A DNA stretch of 64,000 bases from Providencia sp. (lineage in GTDB: Bacteria; Pseudomonadota; Gammaproteobacteria; Enterobacterales; Enterobacteriaceae): the NCBI RefSeq assembly GCF_003533305.1, contig NZ_DOEH01000016.1:1-64000 (forward strand), read 5' to 3'. The notes beneath the pieces were generated by a model. The model ran no database searches. It was not told the DNA's origin and saw only the letters and a program-made list of their open reading frames with translations. Of the stretch, positions 36,633-45,691 are shown piece after piece; position 1 is the first letter of the stretch, and each line of letters begins with the position of its first letter. The position numbers and the translations under genes are program-made.

Positions 36633-37610
36633 TTATCTTTTATTTACGCAAAAATTTTCAAAAAATGCTTCCAACACCTCCAGCTGTTCGCTGGCATCCT
36701 CAATGGCGTTGAATGAGCGCCTAAACTGGTCATCAGGTGCATGCTCTCGTAAGTACCAAGAAACATGTTTGCGCGCTATACGGGCTCCTTTGCCTTGACC
36801 GTAAAAGTCGTGCAATTCCTGTACATGCGCTAGCATTATGCGTTGTACCTCTGCCATTGGCATCGGTGGCAATATCTCACCTGTGTCCAGATAATGTTGG
36901 ATTTCCCGAAAGATCCAAGGTCTTCCCTGAGCAGCTCTGCCTACCATCAAGGCATCAGCCCCTGTGTAGTCTAAGACAGCTCTGGCTTTTAGCGGGTCAG
37001 TAATGTCGCCATTGGCAATAACCGGAATGGTAACAGTCTGCTTAACTGCCCGAATATTGTCATACTCAGCTTCACCATTAAACAAGCAGGCTTTAGTTCT
37101 GCCGTGAATGGTAATAGCTTGAATACCACAATCTTCGGCCAATTTGGCAATTTCTATACAGTTTCGTTCTTCAGGCGACCAGCCTGTGCGAATTTTAAGT
37201 GTCACAGGCACATCTACTGCTTTGACCACGGTTTCTAGAATCGATTTAACGATATCTGGATAACGCAACAGTGCAGAGCCTGCAAGCTTTCGATTCACTT
37301 TTTTAGCTGGACAGCCCATATTGATATCAATGATTTGAGCACCACTCTCAATATTAATTTGAGCCGCGGCGGCCATTTCATCGGGATCATTGCCAGCTAT
37401 TTGAACGGAACGAACCCCAAGTTCATCGCGATGAACCATTCTTAGTCTAGATTTGTCTGTCTTCCACACCTGAGGATTAGAAGAAAGCATTTCTGATACT
37501 GTCATTCCAGCACCCATGTCATAACAGAGTGACCTAAAAGGCTTATCTGTGATACCTGCCATGGGGGCAGCAATAAGACAGTTTCTCAACTGATATTGTC
37601 CGATACGCAT
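36633..37610 (-). CDS. dusB: tRNA-dihydrouridine synthase B
   Basis: An FMN enzyme that reduces uridine in the tRNA D-loop. I start it at ATG 37610 ([19 protein letters not shown]), which matches E. coli DusB; an in-frame upstream Met at 37628 adds six poorly supported residues. The product has 325 residues. Conserved parts are [40 protein letters not shown] with the catalytic Cys, [20 protein letters not shown] and the [19 protein letters not shown]-phosphate site. It is the first gene of the dusB-fis operon. Confidence 0.97.
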   Translation of the reverse strand: MRIGQYQLRNCLIAAPMAGITDKPFRSLCYDMGAGMTVSEMLSSNPQVWKTDKSRLRMVHRDELGVRSVQIAGNDPDEMAAAAQINIESGAQIIDINMGCPAKKVNRKLAGSALLRYPDIVKSILETVVKAVDVPVTLKIRTGWSPEERNCIEIAKLAEDCGIQAITIHGRTKACLFNGEAEYDNIRAVKQTVTIPVIANGDITDPLKARAVLDYTGADALMVGRAAQGRPWIFREIQHYLDTGEILPPMPMAEVQRIMLAHVQELHDFYGQGKGARIARKHVSWYLREHAPDDQFRRSFNAIEDASEQLEVLEAFFENFCVNKR

Positions 37611-37928
37611 AACTAAAATGGGGGCCATACTGTGACTGCAAGGGCGCGTATATTACGCATTTTTTACAAGATTTGAAAGGACAAACTTTGAGCAAACGGT
37701 CATTTATCACTAAAATTTTTATCTTGATTTTTTCAAGAAGGTTAAATTAGCTATATTTAACAATTGATTACAGTTAATTCATCACAATTTATTAAAATTA
37801 CAGTTACTCGATTCAAATCTAGTGCAGAACAGATTATCGCCAGCTATTGAGCAATATTTGAGCTATAAGATAATCTATTCTGATTTGAATTTCAAAGAAA
37901 TTATTCTTTAATCAGCATAATATTTCTA
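37611..37928. promoter_or_regulatory. dusB-fis promoter region
   Basis: 318 bases between prmA and dusB. On the minus strand, TAATAT (37650-37655) is followed by the GC-rich discriminator ACGCGCCC and then TTGCAGTCACAGTATGG. This closely matches the E. coli dusB-fis promoter start region as I recall it. The discriminator is the hallmark of stringent control. The remaining AT-rich sequence probably holds Fis and IHF sites. Confidence 0.65.
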
Positions 37929-38813
37929 TTAAAAATGCTTGACACCAGTGATGCGGCACCATTCATCTTTTTCTGCTATAGGGTCAATTTCAAAATCGGC
38001 ACGATAAGCGTCGGCAACACCTTCGGCTTGTGTTGCAAGCACGCCTGAAAGTCCGAGTAAACCACCCGCACATGGCAATACGCTAATCATAGGCGCGAGT
38101 TCGCGTAATGGGCCTGCAAGGATGTTAGCCACGACGACATCGGCTTGCAGCGCTTTTGGTTGGTCTTTGGCGAGATACAAAGATAAACGGTCTGATACAT
38201 TATTACGCTGTGCATTATCACGGCTTGCTGTAATGGCTTGTGGATCAATGTCGATCCCGATGGCGTGGGCGGCACCTAGTTTTAGGGCTGCAATCGCGAG
38301 AATGCCAGATCCGCAGCCAAAATCGATAACAGTTTTACCTTCAAGATCAATGCCGTCTAACCATTCAAGACATAAAGAGGTGGTTGGATGCGTTCCTGTA
38401 CCAAAGGCTAAGCCTGGATCAAGCATTACATTAACTGCAGTTGGATCGGGTACTTCACGCCAACTTGGGCAGATCCATAAACGTTGACCAAAACGCATTG
38501 GATGAAAGTTATCCATCCATTCTCTTTCCCAGTCTTTATCTTCTATTTGTTCTATTTTATGGGGGAAGCCAGCGGCCAGAAGAGGGCTATTTTCTAATTG
38601 AGCAATAACTGTATTCATATCGGTTTCTGCGTCATATAAACCAATAACGTCAGTGTCTCCCCATAACCGAGTTTCTCCTGGCAGAGGTTCAAAGACAGGC
38701 ACATCGTGGCTATCTTGGAAAGTGACAGAGACTGCGCCACTTTCGATAAGTTCGTCGCCTAGTGCTTCTGCTTGTTTAGCGTTTGAGTTAAGTTTTATTT
38801 GGATCCAAGGCAT
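37929..38813 (-). CDS. prmA: Ribosomal protein L11 methyltransferase
   Basis: A 294-residue SAM-dependent enzyme that trimethylates several amino groups of ribosomal protein L11. The N-terminal L11-binding domain starts [21 protein letters not shown] linker with [25 protein letters not shown] leads to the methyltransferase domain, with [36 protein letters not shown] (SAM motif I) and the post-motif [10 protein letters not shown]. It lies between panF and dusB as in E. coli. The 190 bases before it hold a dispersed repeat, which may separate it from panF. Confidence 0.97.
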   Translation of the reverse strand: MPWIQIKLNSNAKQAEALGDELIESGAVSVTFQDSHDVPVFEPLPGETRLWGDTDVIGLYDAETDMNTVIAQLENSPLLAAGFPHKIEQIEDKDWEREWMDNFHPMRFGQRLWICPSWREVPDPTAVNVMLDPGLAFGTGTHPTTSLCLEWLDGIDLEGKTVIDFGCGSGILAIAALKLGAAHAIGIDIDPQAITASRDNAQRNNVSDRLSLYLAKDQPKALQADVVVANILAGPLRELAPMISVLPCAGGLLGLSGVLATQAEGVADAYRADFEIDPIAEKDEWCRITGVKHF

Positions 38814-38833
38814 GTTTGTTCATTCTCTTGTTT

Positions 38834-38961
38834 AGTATGCTCGTCATACTTCGAGTTATAGCGTTGTTGGCTGCTCTCGGCTACTTGGGTTATACACTGG
38901 TGTATGTTCCGTTGGATTAGCTTCTTCGCCGCCTAACCACAATTTGAATTATTTAGAGCAT
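38834..38961 (-). repeat. Full-length dispersed palindromic repeat (copy D)
   Basis: About 128 bases beginning AGTATGCTCGTCATACTTCG and ending CAATTTGAATTATTTAGAGC, with the inner palindrome TACACTGGTGTA. It has the same ends, order and inner motif as copy B near 10050. The plus-strand text matches copy B directly; it lies between panF and prmA, both on the minus strand. Confidence 0.75.
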
Positions 38962-38969
38962 TAAATTTT

Positions 38970-39002
38970 GTTTAGTATATTTGTCATACATCGATTTGTG
39001 AC
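38970..39002 (-). repeat. Truncated repeat next to copy D
   Basis: GTTTAGTATATTTGTCATAC followed by ATCGATTTGTG resembles the first ~30 bases of copy D (TTTAGTATGCTCGTCATACTTCGAGTT) and then diverges just before the panF stop. It repeats the full-plus-truncated arrangement seen at 10050-10221. Confidence 0.45.
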
Positions 39003-39007
39003 TTTGG

Positions 39008-40480
39008 TCATATACCGATCTTTTCAGAATGTATAGGTTGTTCATTTTTTGGCAATTGTACTGGATTCTTGCCAAAAAGATTACCAATGAAAAAGGCAAA
39101 CAGGCTAAAAATAAGTGACGGTACAATGGCATGGAAGTCCATAATTTCGATTTTAAAACTGGCGAGTAGGGCATAGCTAACGCCACCGATAACCATGGCG
39201 CTGATGGCACCTGTTCCATTGGCCTTTTCCCAATATAGCCCTAAAACTAATGGCCAAAGAAAAACAGCTTCAAGCCCACCAAAAGCCAGCAAATTTAACC
39301 AAATGATCATTTGTGGCGGATTCCATGCCGCAACCAGTAATAACGCACCTAAAATGAGTGTGGAGAAACTCGAAATACGTGCTAATTTTTTCTCATTTTT
39401 TATTTGTTCTGGTACTGCATTGAGGTAAATATCTTTCACAATCGTGGCTGATGATTGCAATAGCTGAGCATTGATTGTCGACATGATAGCTGCCATAGGG
39501 GCTGCTAAGAAAATACCTGCTGCAAATGGCGGTAATACTTGAACCATCAGTGTTGGAATGACTTGGTCTGGTATCGTGAGATCAGGCAAAATTGCGCGGC
39601 CTAATGCGCCAGCAAAGTGCATACCAAACATTAAAATTGCCATCACTATCGTACCTAGAATGATGCCTCGATGAACGGCTTTGCTGTCTTTATAAGAGAT
39701 ACAGCGCACTGCGGTGTGCGGTAGGCCAATTACCCCAAAGCAAACCAAAATCCAAAATGAGGCAAGGAATGGTCCACTGAGTATGTCATCAGCTCCTTGT
39801 GGAGTGACAAGTTTAGGGTCAATAGCTTGAATTTTATCGATAGCGGCTGGAAGTCCGCCTGCATGATAGATAACGGCAACAAGCAAAATAACCGTACCTA
39901 ATAGCATCACAACACCTTGTAAGGCATCATTTAAGACGCTGGCACGGAAGCCACCGATAGAAGTATACAGTGCGATAGAAACCCCAAAAATCAATAAGCC
40001 GTAGGTATAGGGGATCCCTGCTGCGGTTTCTAATAATCGCGCGCCACCGATAAACTGAACCGTCATGGCACCAAAAAACGCGATTAACAAGCTGATACTG
40101 GCAAACCAAACGATAAAGCGACTCTGATAGCGGGCGTAAAGCATATCGTTAAGAGTAACGGCATTGTATCGACGCGCTAAAATAGCAAATTTCTTCCCAA
40201 GTACACCGAGGGACAGCCAAATAGCGGGTAATTGGATCATCGCGAGTAAAACCCAGCCTAGACCATATTTATACGCTGCGCCGGGGCCACCGATAAAGGA
40301 GCTTGCACTGATATAGGTTGCCGTGATCGTCATGGCGAGCACAAAACCACCCATAGAACGATTGCCTAAGAAGTATTCGTTGAGAAACTCCCCTTTGGTA
40401 CGCTTTCTATAAGCGTAAACAGACAGTAGAAATACAAGTGCAAGGTAGCCGATTAATGGCAGGAGAACTTCAGTCTGCAT
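39008..40480 (-). CDS. panF: Sodium/pantothenate symporter
   Basis: A 490-residue sodium:solute symporter (SSF) family protein that imports pantothenate, with about 13 helices. Conserved stretches include NEYFLGNRSMGGFVLAMTIT, TYISASSFIGGPGAAYKYGL, LYTSIGGFRASVLNDALQG and AAPMAAIMSTINAQLLQSSA. Of two adjacent start Mets, the second (40480) has the better distance from GGAGG. It overlaps yhdT by about 11 bases, as in the accBC-yhdT-panF-prmA order of E. coli. Together with panM, it makes pantothenate supply a minor theme of the window. Confidence 0.95.
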   Translation of the reverse strand: MQTEVLLPLIGYLALVFLLSVYAYRKRTKGEFLNEYFLGNRSMGGFVLAMTITATYISASSFIGGPGAAYKYGLGWVLLAMIQLPAIWLSLGVLGKKFAILARRYNAVTLNDMLYARYQSRFIVWFASISLLIAFFGAMTVQFIGGARLLETAAGIPYTYGLLIFGVSIALYTSIGGFRASVLNDALQGVVMLLGTVILLVAVIYHAGGLPAAIDKIQAIDPKLVTPQGADDILSGPFLASFWILVCFGVIGLPHTAVRCISYKDSKAVHRGIILGTIVMAILMFGMHFAGALGRAILPDLTIPDQVIPTLMVQVLPPFAAGIFLAAPMAAIMSTINAQLLQSSATIVKDIYLNAVPEQIKNEKKLARISSFSTLILGALLLVAAWNPPQMIIWLNLLAFGGLEAVFLWPLVLGLYWEKANGTGAISAMVIGGVSYALLASFKIEIMDFHAIVPSLIFSLFAFFIGNLFGKNPVQLPKNEQPIHSEKIGI

Positions 40481-40712
40481 CATTCTCCTCCAGAGAAATG
40501 TCTTTAAAAATGAGTTTTACCATCATGATGCATAAGAGAATAAAAATGATAGGTAGAATCAGGCATGACCATTCGAACCACAACGGGAGTCCTGTGACGC
40601 CAATATTATTGCCTGGTAGATAGGCGCAGATGAGCCAGCCTATGAGATAGGCAATGGTAAGATAGAGCGCCCAGCGAGCTTCCTTGTTTGACTGAAGAAA
40701 ACGTTTATCCAT
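40470..40712 (-). CDS. yhdT: YhdT, small two-helix membrane protein (DUF997)
   Basis: An 80-residue membrane protein with two hydrophobic helices (ALYLTIAYLIGWLICAYL and CLILPIIFILLCIMMVKLIF), a match to YhdT/DUF997, which regularly precedes panF. It is translated with panF, whose start it overlaps. The role is unknown; the constant pairing suggests a PanF accessory subunit. GAGGAAAAA precedes the ATG. Confidence 0.9.
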   Translation of the reverse strand: MDKRFLQSNKEARWALYLTIAYLIGWLICAYLPGNNIGVTGLPLWFEWSCLILPIIFILLCIMMVKLIFKDISLEENDAD

Positions 40713-40849
40713 ACGTTTTTCCTCCTCATTTCTAAAAAAATAATCAGGGATTGTACGATAATCTGGCGTGAGAGTGTAAAAAATCCTAAATATTCGCGAA
40801 GATCAAGACGATCTTTAATGAGGTTGAGGAATAAAACGGCAATAACGAC

Positions 40850-41152
40850 TTATTTTATTTCGAGTACTTTTAAAATTAGTATGAGCGACATTGCCGCAAT
40901 GCTGGTGGAAGCTAAGACAAGGAATAAGCTATTGTCTATTTTTAAACCAATATTGTTATAGTTTGGGTTTAAGTGTCTTTTTAGTGATATTAAAACAAAA
41001 AGTACTGCGCCTAGTACGGCTCCAGATAGCATCAACCATGAAGCCTCGATCAATCCTATACGTAAAAATAACAATATATTCAGTGCGAGTAGAAGCAAGG
41101 TACGGCTCCATGCCTGCTGTGTTCGTTCTGATTGCAGTCCAGAATCTCGCAT
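40850..41152 (-). CDS. DUF202 membrane protein (YidG-like)
   Basis: A 100-residue protein with about three membrane helices, starting MRDSGLQSERTQQAWSRTLL. This matches the DUF202 family opening (GLQPERTxLAWxRT in YidG). A much longer upstream extension of the frame is rejected because it runs through the yidH-like gene. It follows the YidH-like gene by 8 bases, the same pair order as yidH/yidG at the E. coli sulfatase locus. Function unknown. Confidence 0.8.
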   Translation of the reverse strand: MRDSGLQSERTQQAWSRTLLLLALNILLFLRIGLIEASWLMLSGAVLGAVLFVLISLKRHLNPNYNNIGLKIDNSLFLVLASTSIAAMSLILILKVLEIK

Positions 41153-41160
41153 AATGATCT

Positions 41161-41517
41161 CTATAGTAAAATGTATAAAACAGAAATAATGGCAGAGATA
41201 ACAATGAACATAGCCACCAATATTAAAAAAGAGGTGTACTGCAATGGCTTGTCTTGACGCATAGCGATTTCGTTTTGCTTCCATCTACAGAGCGCCATGA
41301 CAGCGGTGATCCCCCCGGCAAAGGCGAGTAAAAGCGTCAATGTAAATTTTACCCATCCTAACGATATATCGTGCAGCAACTGTTCTATCGCGATTGCTCC
41401 TGCTAAAAACGCAAGCGCAGTACGGATCCAGGCTAAAAAGGTTCTCTCATTAGCTAATGAAAATCGGTAATCCGGTGTTTTTCCAATATTTTTCCAGTTC
41501 TTTTTTTCTATATTCAT
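41161..41517 (-). CDS. yidH: DUF202 membrane protein (YidH-like)
   Basis: A 118-residue inner-membrane protein. PDYRFSLANERTFLAWIRTALAFLAG is almost identical in pattern to E. coli YidH. Three hydrophobic helices follow. It is divergent from the PTS/sulfatase operon across a 163-base region with a palindromic site. In E. coli yidHG sit beside yidJ (sulfatase), yidF (maturase) and yidP (GntR), so the gene belongs to this locus rather than to the acc-pan block. Function unknown. Confidence 0.85.
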   Translation of the reverse strand: MNIEKKNWKNIGKTPDYRFSLANERTFLAWIRTALAFLAGAIAIEQLLHDISLGWVKFTLTLLLAFAGGITAVMALCRWKQNEIAMRQDKPLQYTSFLILVAMFIVISAIISVLYILL

Positions 41518-41627
41518 ATGGGGTCCGTAGTTTTTGGCTCATCTCTTGAAATTAATATTGAGAAGGAAATCACAAAACAATGACGACAGTATGGGCTTTA
41601 TTGGTCTGATGATATATTAATCTAAAT

Positions 41628-41643
41628 GTTATAACAATATAAC
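41628..41643. promoter_or_regulatory. Palindromic operator candidate in the yidH/PTS divergent region
   Basis: GTTATA, ACAA, TATAAC: an exact 6-bp inverted repeat with a 4-base spacer, 37 bases before the PTS ATG. The GntR regulator encoded in the same locus is the natural candidate to bind it. Confidence 0.45.
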
Positions 41644-41680
41644 AATCGATCTTACTTAAATATGCCGCAAGAGAGGCTCT

Positions 41681-43102
41681 ATGGATCTCGATACAATATC
41701 AAAAAAAATTATTCAGTTATCAGGCGGTTCTGAAAACTTCGTCCATGTCACTAACTGTATGACTCGCGTTAGAATGACATTAAAAGATGAAAGTCAGGCT
41801 GACGTTGCTGGCTTAAAAGCATTGCCCGGGGTACTCGGTGTTATTAGTGATGAAACATTACAAGTCATTGTAGGACCAGGAAAATGTAATAATATTGCTG
41901 ATGCTATTAATCAGCAATTAGCAAAGGGTGAACAACTTGAATCAGAAACATTTAGCTCAGATAGTGAAAATGGGGTCATTCAAAAAGCTGAAATTGCTCG
42001 AAATAGAGCGAAGAAAAAAACGCCAGTAAAAGCTATTTTGCGTGTGATTGCGAATATATTCATTCCGCTATTGCCCGGTTTAATTGCAGCCGGAACATTA
42101 ATGGGTATCAATAATATTATTGTGAACTCTGCTAGTGCGGAGGCGCTAAGTCAGGGGATACAGGCAACGGCTAATTTATCAGCGGCTCAAGTTATTTTGC
42201 AACAAAAAGGCTTGCTGGAAATTAGTACAATAATGGGCATTATCGCGAGTGGCTTATTTAGTTTGCTGGCGGTATTCACGGGTATTTTTGCAGCGAAAGA
42301 GTTTAAAGGAACCGAAATCCTTGGTGGGATTATCGGCGCTATAACTATCGCACCTCAAGTTGCAGTCATTGGATTAACGCCGGGGCAGGGTGGCTTGATC
42401 GGGGTTATTTTTGCTGTGTGGATATGTTGTTGGCTAGAACGTCGATTACGTCGATTTATTCCAAGTATGATAGACGTTATTGCGACACCTACAATAACTA
42501 TTATTATTATGACGGGATTATTGCTTTTTGGCATCATGCCTGTTGCAGGTATTGTGTCCAATGTCATTTTAGGATCGTTATCAGGAGTACTGGAACATGG
42601 CGGCTTAGCGGCCGGTTTCTTACTTTCATCATTATTCCCTTTCCTGATTTCATTGGGGTTACATCAAGGGTTAATTCCAATTCATCTCGAGCTAATTCAA
42701 GCTACAGGTCATTCTCAGTTATTTGCCATTCAGATCATGAGTAATTCAGGCATGGTTGGAGCGGCTATAGCGGTACTTTTATTAACCAAAGACCCCGTGA
42801 TGAAACGTGTCGCAAAAGGTGCAATACCGACCAGTATTTTAGCCGTCGGAGAGCCAACTATTTTTGGTGTCAATATCCCTGCTGGGTTTGCCTTTATTAC
42901 AGGATCTATTGGCGCAGGTTTTGGTGGAATGATGATAGTGCTACTCGATGTCACGGCTAATGGAGTCGGTGCAGCTGGTCTCTCCGCTTTGCCGTTGATT
43001 GCTGATGGCAAATATCTTGAATATATCCTGAGTTGGTTGGTTGGGTGCAGTATTGCGTTTTTGCTCACTTACTTTGTTGGGCGCATCAGAAAGTATGAAT
43101 AA
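41681..43102 (+). CDS. PTS transporter subunit EIIBC (glucose/sucrose superfamily)
   Basis: A 473-residue fused EIIB-EIIC sugar phosphotransferase. EIIB (residues 1-~85) has the phosphorylated Cys26 in VTNCMTRVRMTLKD and the usual LKALPGVLGV. EIIC follows after a charged linker, with ~10 membrane helices and the substrate-site motif AVGEPTIFGVN (GEP). There is no EIIA domain, so phosphate must come from another EIIA, probably Crr. It imports and phosphorylates a sugar or amino sugar, presumably the sulfated substrate of the adjacent sulfatase. In E. coli the matching locus has the symporter YidK instead. The ribosome site is GAGAGG. Confidence 0.93.
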   Translation: MDLDTISKKIIQLSGGSENFVHVTNCMTRVRMTLKDESQADVAGLKALPGVLGVISDETLQVIVGPGKCNNIADAINQQLAKGEQLESETFSSDSENGVIQKAEIARNRAKKKTPVKAILRVIANIFIPLLPGLIAAGTLMGINNIIVNSASAEALSQGIQATANLSAAQVILQQKGLLEISTIMGIIASGLFSLLAVFTGIFAAKEFKGTEILGGIIGAITIAPQVAVIGLTPGQGGLIGVIFAVWICCWLERRLRRFIPSMIDVIATPTITIIIMTGLLLFGIMPVAGIVSNVILGSLSGVLEHGGLAAGFLLSSLFPFLISLGLHQGLIPIHLELIQATGHSQLFAIQIMSNSGMVGAAIAVLLLTKDPVMKRVAKGAIPTSILAVGEPTIFGVNIPAGFAFITGSIGAGFGGMMIVLLDVTANGVGAAGLSALPLIADGKYLEYILSWLVGCSIAFLLTYFVGRIRKYE

Positions 43103-43114
43103 GAAAAGGAATTG

Positions 43115-44887
43115 ATGATGAAAGCTGTGATGTTAATGTTTGACTCGTTGAATAAACATATGTTGTCTGCCTATGGTTGCCAGTCAACGATAACACCTAA
43201 TTTTGAGCGGTTAAGAAAGCGCTCTCTTAAATTTGATAATTTCTATGTGGGTAGTATGCCATGCATGCCTGCGAGAAGAGAATTACATACAGGGCGATAT
43301 AATTTCCTACATCGTAGTTGGGGACCTATTGAACCGTTTGATGAATCAATGCCTGAAATTTTAAAAAAACAAGGTATTCATACACATTTAGTCACCGACC
43401 ATAAGCATTATTGGCGAGATGGTGGGGCAACTTATCACTCACGTTTTTCAACCTATGAATTTATTCGTGGGCAGGAAGGCGATAATTGGAAGGGGGTAGT
43501 CAATAAACCTATTGTTCTTTATGAATCTGGTGAGACTGAAGAAAATAAGCAACGCAAAATAGCGAGCCGTACACAGCACTTGATTAATCAGCAATATATG
43601 CAAGATGAAAAAGATCATCCGTTAGTGAAAACGATTAATCATGGTATTGAATTTATAGAAACAAATCAGGATGCTGATAATTGGTTTTTACAACTTGAAT
43701 GTTTTGATCCACATGAGCCGTTTTATGTGCCTGAAAAATATTTGCAAATGTATGGATTATCAAATCAAGATTTTGACGGATGGCCTCCTTATTACTTAGT
43801 GACCGAAGATGAATCACGACAGAAAGTGATCCGCGGCTTTTATCAAGCACTTGTCACTATGGTGGATGAGTATGTTGGCCAAGTATTAGATGTCTTTGAT
43901 AAATATAATCTTTGGCAAGATACCATGTTGATTGTTAATACGGATCATGGCTTTTTGCTTGGTGAACATGAGTGGTGGGGGAAAAATATTATGCCCCTTT
44001 ATAATGAAATCGCGAATACGCCATTTTTTATATACCATCCAGAAATTACTTCGGTGAATGAGTCTAGGAAAATGTTAGCTCAATCCATTGATATTCCAGC
44101 GACATTATTAGATTATTTTAATGCACCAATACCGCCAAACATGCAGGGTAAAAGTTTAATCTCAGGGCTAGAAAATGACTCTCCGATTCGTGAATATGCT
44201 CTATTTGGCTATCATGGTTGCCAAATTAATATCACTGATGGTGAGTTTGTATATATGCGTTCGCCAGTTGTACAGGGGACGGAAGGCCTAAATGATTACA
44301 CATTGATGCCGACGCGCATTAATCGACGCTTTACGCCAAAAGAGCTACAAGGAACTCAATTACATGAAGGGTTTGATTTCACACAAGGTTGCGCAGTGCT
44401 TAAAATTCCCGCAACGAGTGTGATGACAACTGATTCCGATCGCTTTGGTCACCGTTTATATAACGTGAAACTTGATCCTCAGCAGATATCACCCATTGTA
44501 GAATTTGAAACCGAATGCCGCTTATTAGAGAACATTCGTTTGATGATGATAGCGAATGATGCGCCATTAGAGTTATTTGCACGATATGGGTTATCTAAGA
44601 ACGATGCGGTTAACATGGAACAAATAGCGCTTGAACACCAATATATTGGCGCAGCAGCAACAGCGCTTGATAGCTATGAATTAGCGCAAGATGTGAAGTA
44701 TGGGGTGATGTCCTTATTACAATATATCGACACCCGAAAACTGGGGGACATTAGAGAGAAGCTACTAAATCAATTAAATAAGTCTCTGAGCCAAGAGCAG
44801 TTAATTGCTTTCATTATTGATAATTTCCCTACAGAAAACCATAATGAGCTAATGTACCGGGTAGCTCTGGAAATGAGATTGAAATAA
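43115..44887 (+). CDS. Cysteine-type sulfatase (alkaline-phosphatase superfamily)
   Basis: A sulfatase of about 590 residues. ATG 43115 and ATG 43118 are both possible behind AAGGA. The active-site motif is PCMPARRELHTGR, a C-x-P-x-R sulfatase signature whose Cys (residue ~50) must be oxidised to formylglycine. Metal ligands fit MFDSLN near the N-terminus and NTDHGFLLGEHEWWGKN later. There is no signal peptide, so it acts in the cytoplasm, on substrate already taken up by the PTS. The anaerobic maturase two genes downstream supplies the activation. It resembles YidJ but has a longer C-terminal part. The precise sulfated sugar is unknown. Confidence 0.92.
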   Translation: MMKAVMLMFDSLNKHMLSAYGCQSTITPNFERLRKRSLKFDNFYVGSMPCMPARRELHTGRYNFLHRSWGPIEPFDESMPEILKKQGIHTHLVTDHKHYWRDGGATYHSRFSTYEFIRGQEGDNWKGVVNKPIVLYESGETEENKQRKIASRTQHLINQQYMQDEKDHPLVKTINHGIEFIETNQDADNWFLQLECFDPHEPFYVPEKYLQMYGLSNQDFDGWPPYYLVTEDESRQKVIRGFYQALVTMVDEYVGQVLDVFDKYNLWQDTMLIVNTDHGFLLGEHEWWGKNIMPLYNEIANTPFFIYHPEITSVNESRKMLAQSIDIPATLLDYFNAPIPPNMQGKSLISGLENDSPIREYALFGYHGCQINITDGEFVYMRSPVVQGTEGLNDYTLMPTRINRRFTPKELQGTQLHEGFDFTQGCAVLKIPATSVMTTDSDRFGHRLYNVKLDPQQISPIVEFETECRLLENIRLMMIANDAPLELFARYGLSKNDAVNMEQIALEHQYIGAAATALDSYELAQDVKYGVMSLLQYIDTRKLGDIREKLLNQLNKSLSQEQLIAFIIDNFPTENHNELMYRVALEMRLK

Positions 44888-44893
44888 TAATGA

Positions 44894-44927
44894 GCTATTA
44901 CCCGGTTGGCTTAAACTGGGTAATAGC
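44894..44927 (+). other. Hairpin between sulfatase and GntR genes
   Basis: GCTATTACCCGGTT and AACTGGGTAATAGC form a 14-bp stem (one G-U) with a 6-base loop and no U-run. It ends 13 bases before the GntR ATG, so it could limit regulator translation or mRNA decay from the 3' side. Confidence 0.6.
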
Positions 44928-44939
44928 GATTATGGTTAT

Positions 44940-45656
44940 ATGAAAAAACAATTGGATCACAGTGCGCATTCGAAACCTTTATATGCACAAGTTTATGATA
45001 TTTTAGTCGATAAACTGAACAAGGGTGAATATCGTAAAAATGATACCTTTCCAACAGAGGCTGAATTTCAGGAAATGTTTGGTATTAGTCGGATCACGGC
45101 GCGAAGAGCCCTTTCTGAGCTAGAAAAAGAGGGTTATGTCAAACGTTCTCGTGGGGTAGGTACGTTAGTTATTCGTAATTCGAAAAAGGCTTATGCGACT
45201 ATTCATACTCAAATTTTGGGTGCGCCAACACTTCGAGTTAAACGTAAAATTATTTCGATAATCAAAATAGCACCAAATGCTGAAATTTGCGAAATAATGA
45301 ATTTAGCTCAAGGTACAGAGCTGATCCGTGTTGAACGAATTATTGCCAAAGGTAAATTAAATATTCAGTACAATTGCTTCTACTTTTCACCTTGTATTGA
45401 AAGCGTCACTGAACATGACTTAGAAGAATCCATTTATTTATTCTTAGAGTCTCAAGGGCTGAACTCAAATCATTATACTGAGAAATTATCTGCAGTTATT
45501 CCGACAAAACAGGAAATGAAGTTGCTTAATATCGATGAAAAAACACCAGTATTTTCGCGTCGTCGCATCGATTATAACAAAGCTAATGAAGCTATTTTGT
45601 ATATGGAAGGTAGTTATCTTAGTGATTATTATGAATATAAAGTAAATGGAAGCTAG
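44940..45656 (+). CDS. GntR-family (HutC/UTRA) regulator, YidP-like
   Basis: A 238-residue regulator: winged helix (YAQVYDILVDKLNKGEY, PTEAEFQEMFGISRITARRAL, RGVGTLVI) and a UTRA sensory domain. In sugar loci such proteins are usually repressors released by a phosphorylated sugar, which fits a PTS product. The E. coli yid sulfatase locus also carries a GntR gene (yidP). Its likely target is the palindrome at 41628-41643. It is encoded within the operon it probably controls. Confidence 0.9.
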   Translation: MKKQLDHSAHSKPLYAQVYDILVDKLNKGEYRKNDTFPTEAEFQEMFGISRITARRALSELEKEGYVKRSRGVGTLVIRNSKKAYATIHTQILGAPTLRVKRKIISIIKIAPNAEICEIMNLAQGTELIRVERIIAKGKLNIQYNCFYFSPCIESVTEHDLEESIYLFLESQGLNSNHYTEKLSAVIPTKQEMKLLNIDEKTPVFSRRRIDYNKANEAILYMEGSYLSDYYEYKVNGS

Positions 45657-45691
45657 CATTCAGCTATATTTCATCACTTAAGAAGGTCATT

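Noticed and set aside
41153..41284. N-terminal extension of the YidG-like protein
   Set aside because: The extension reads through the YidH-like gene in another frame; MRDSGLQSERT is the natural DUF202 start.
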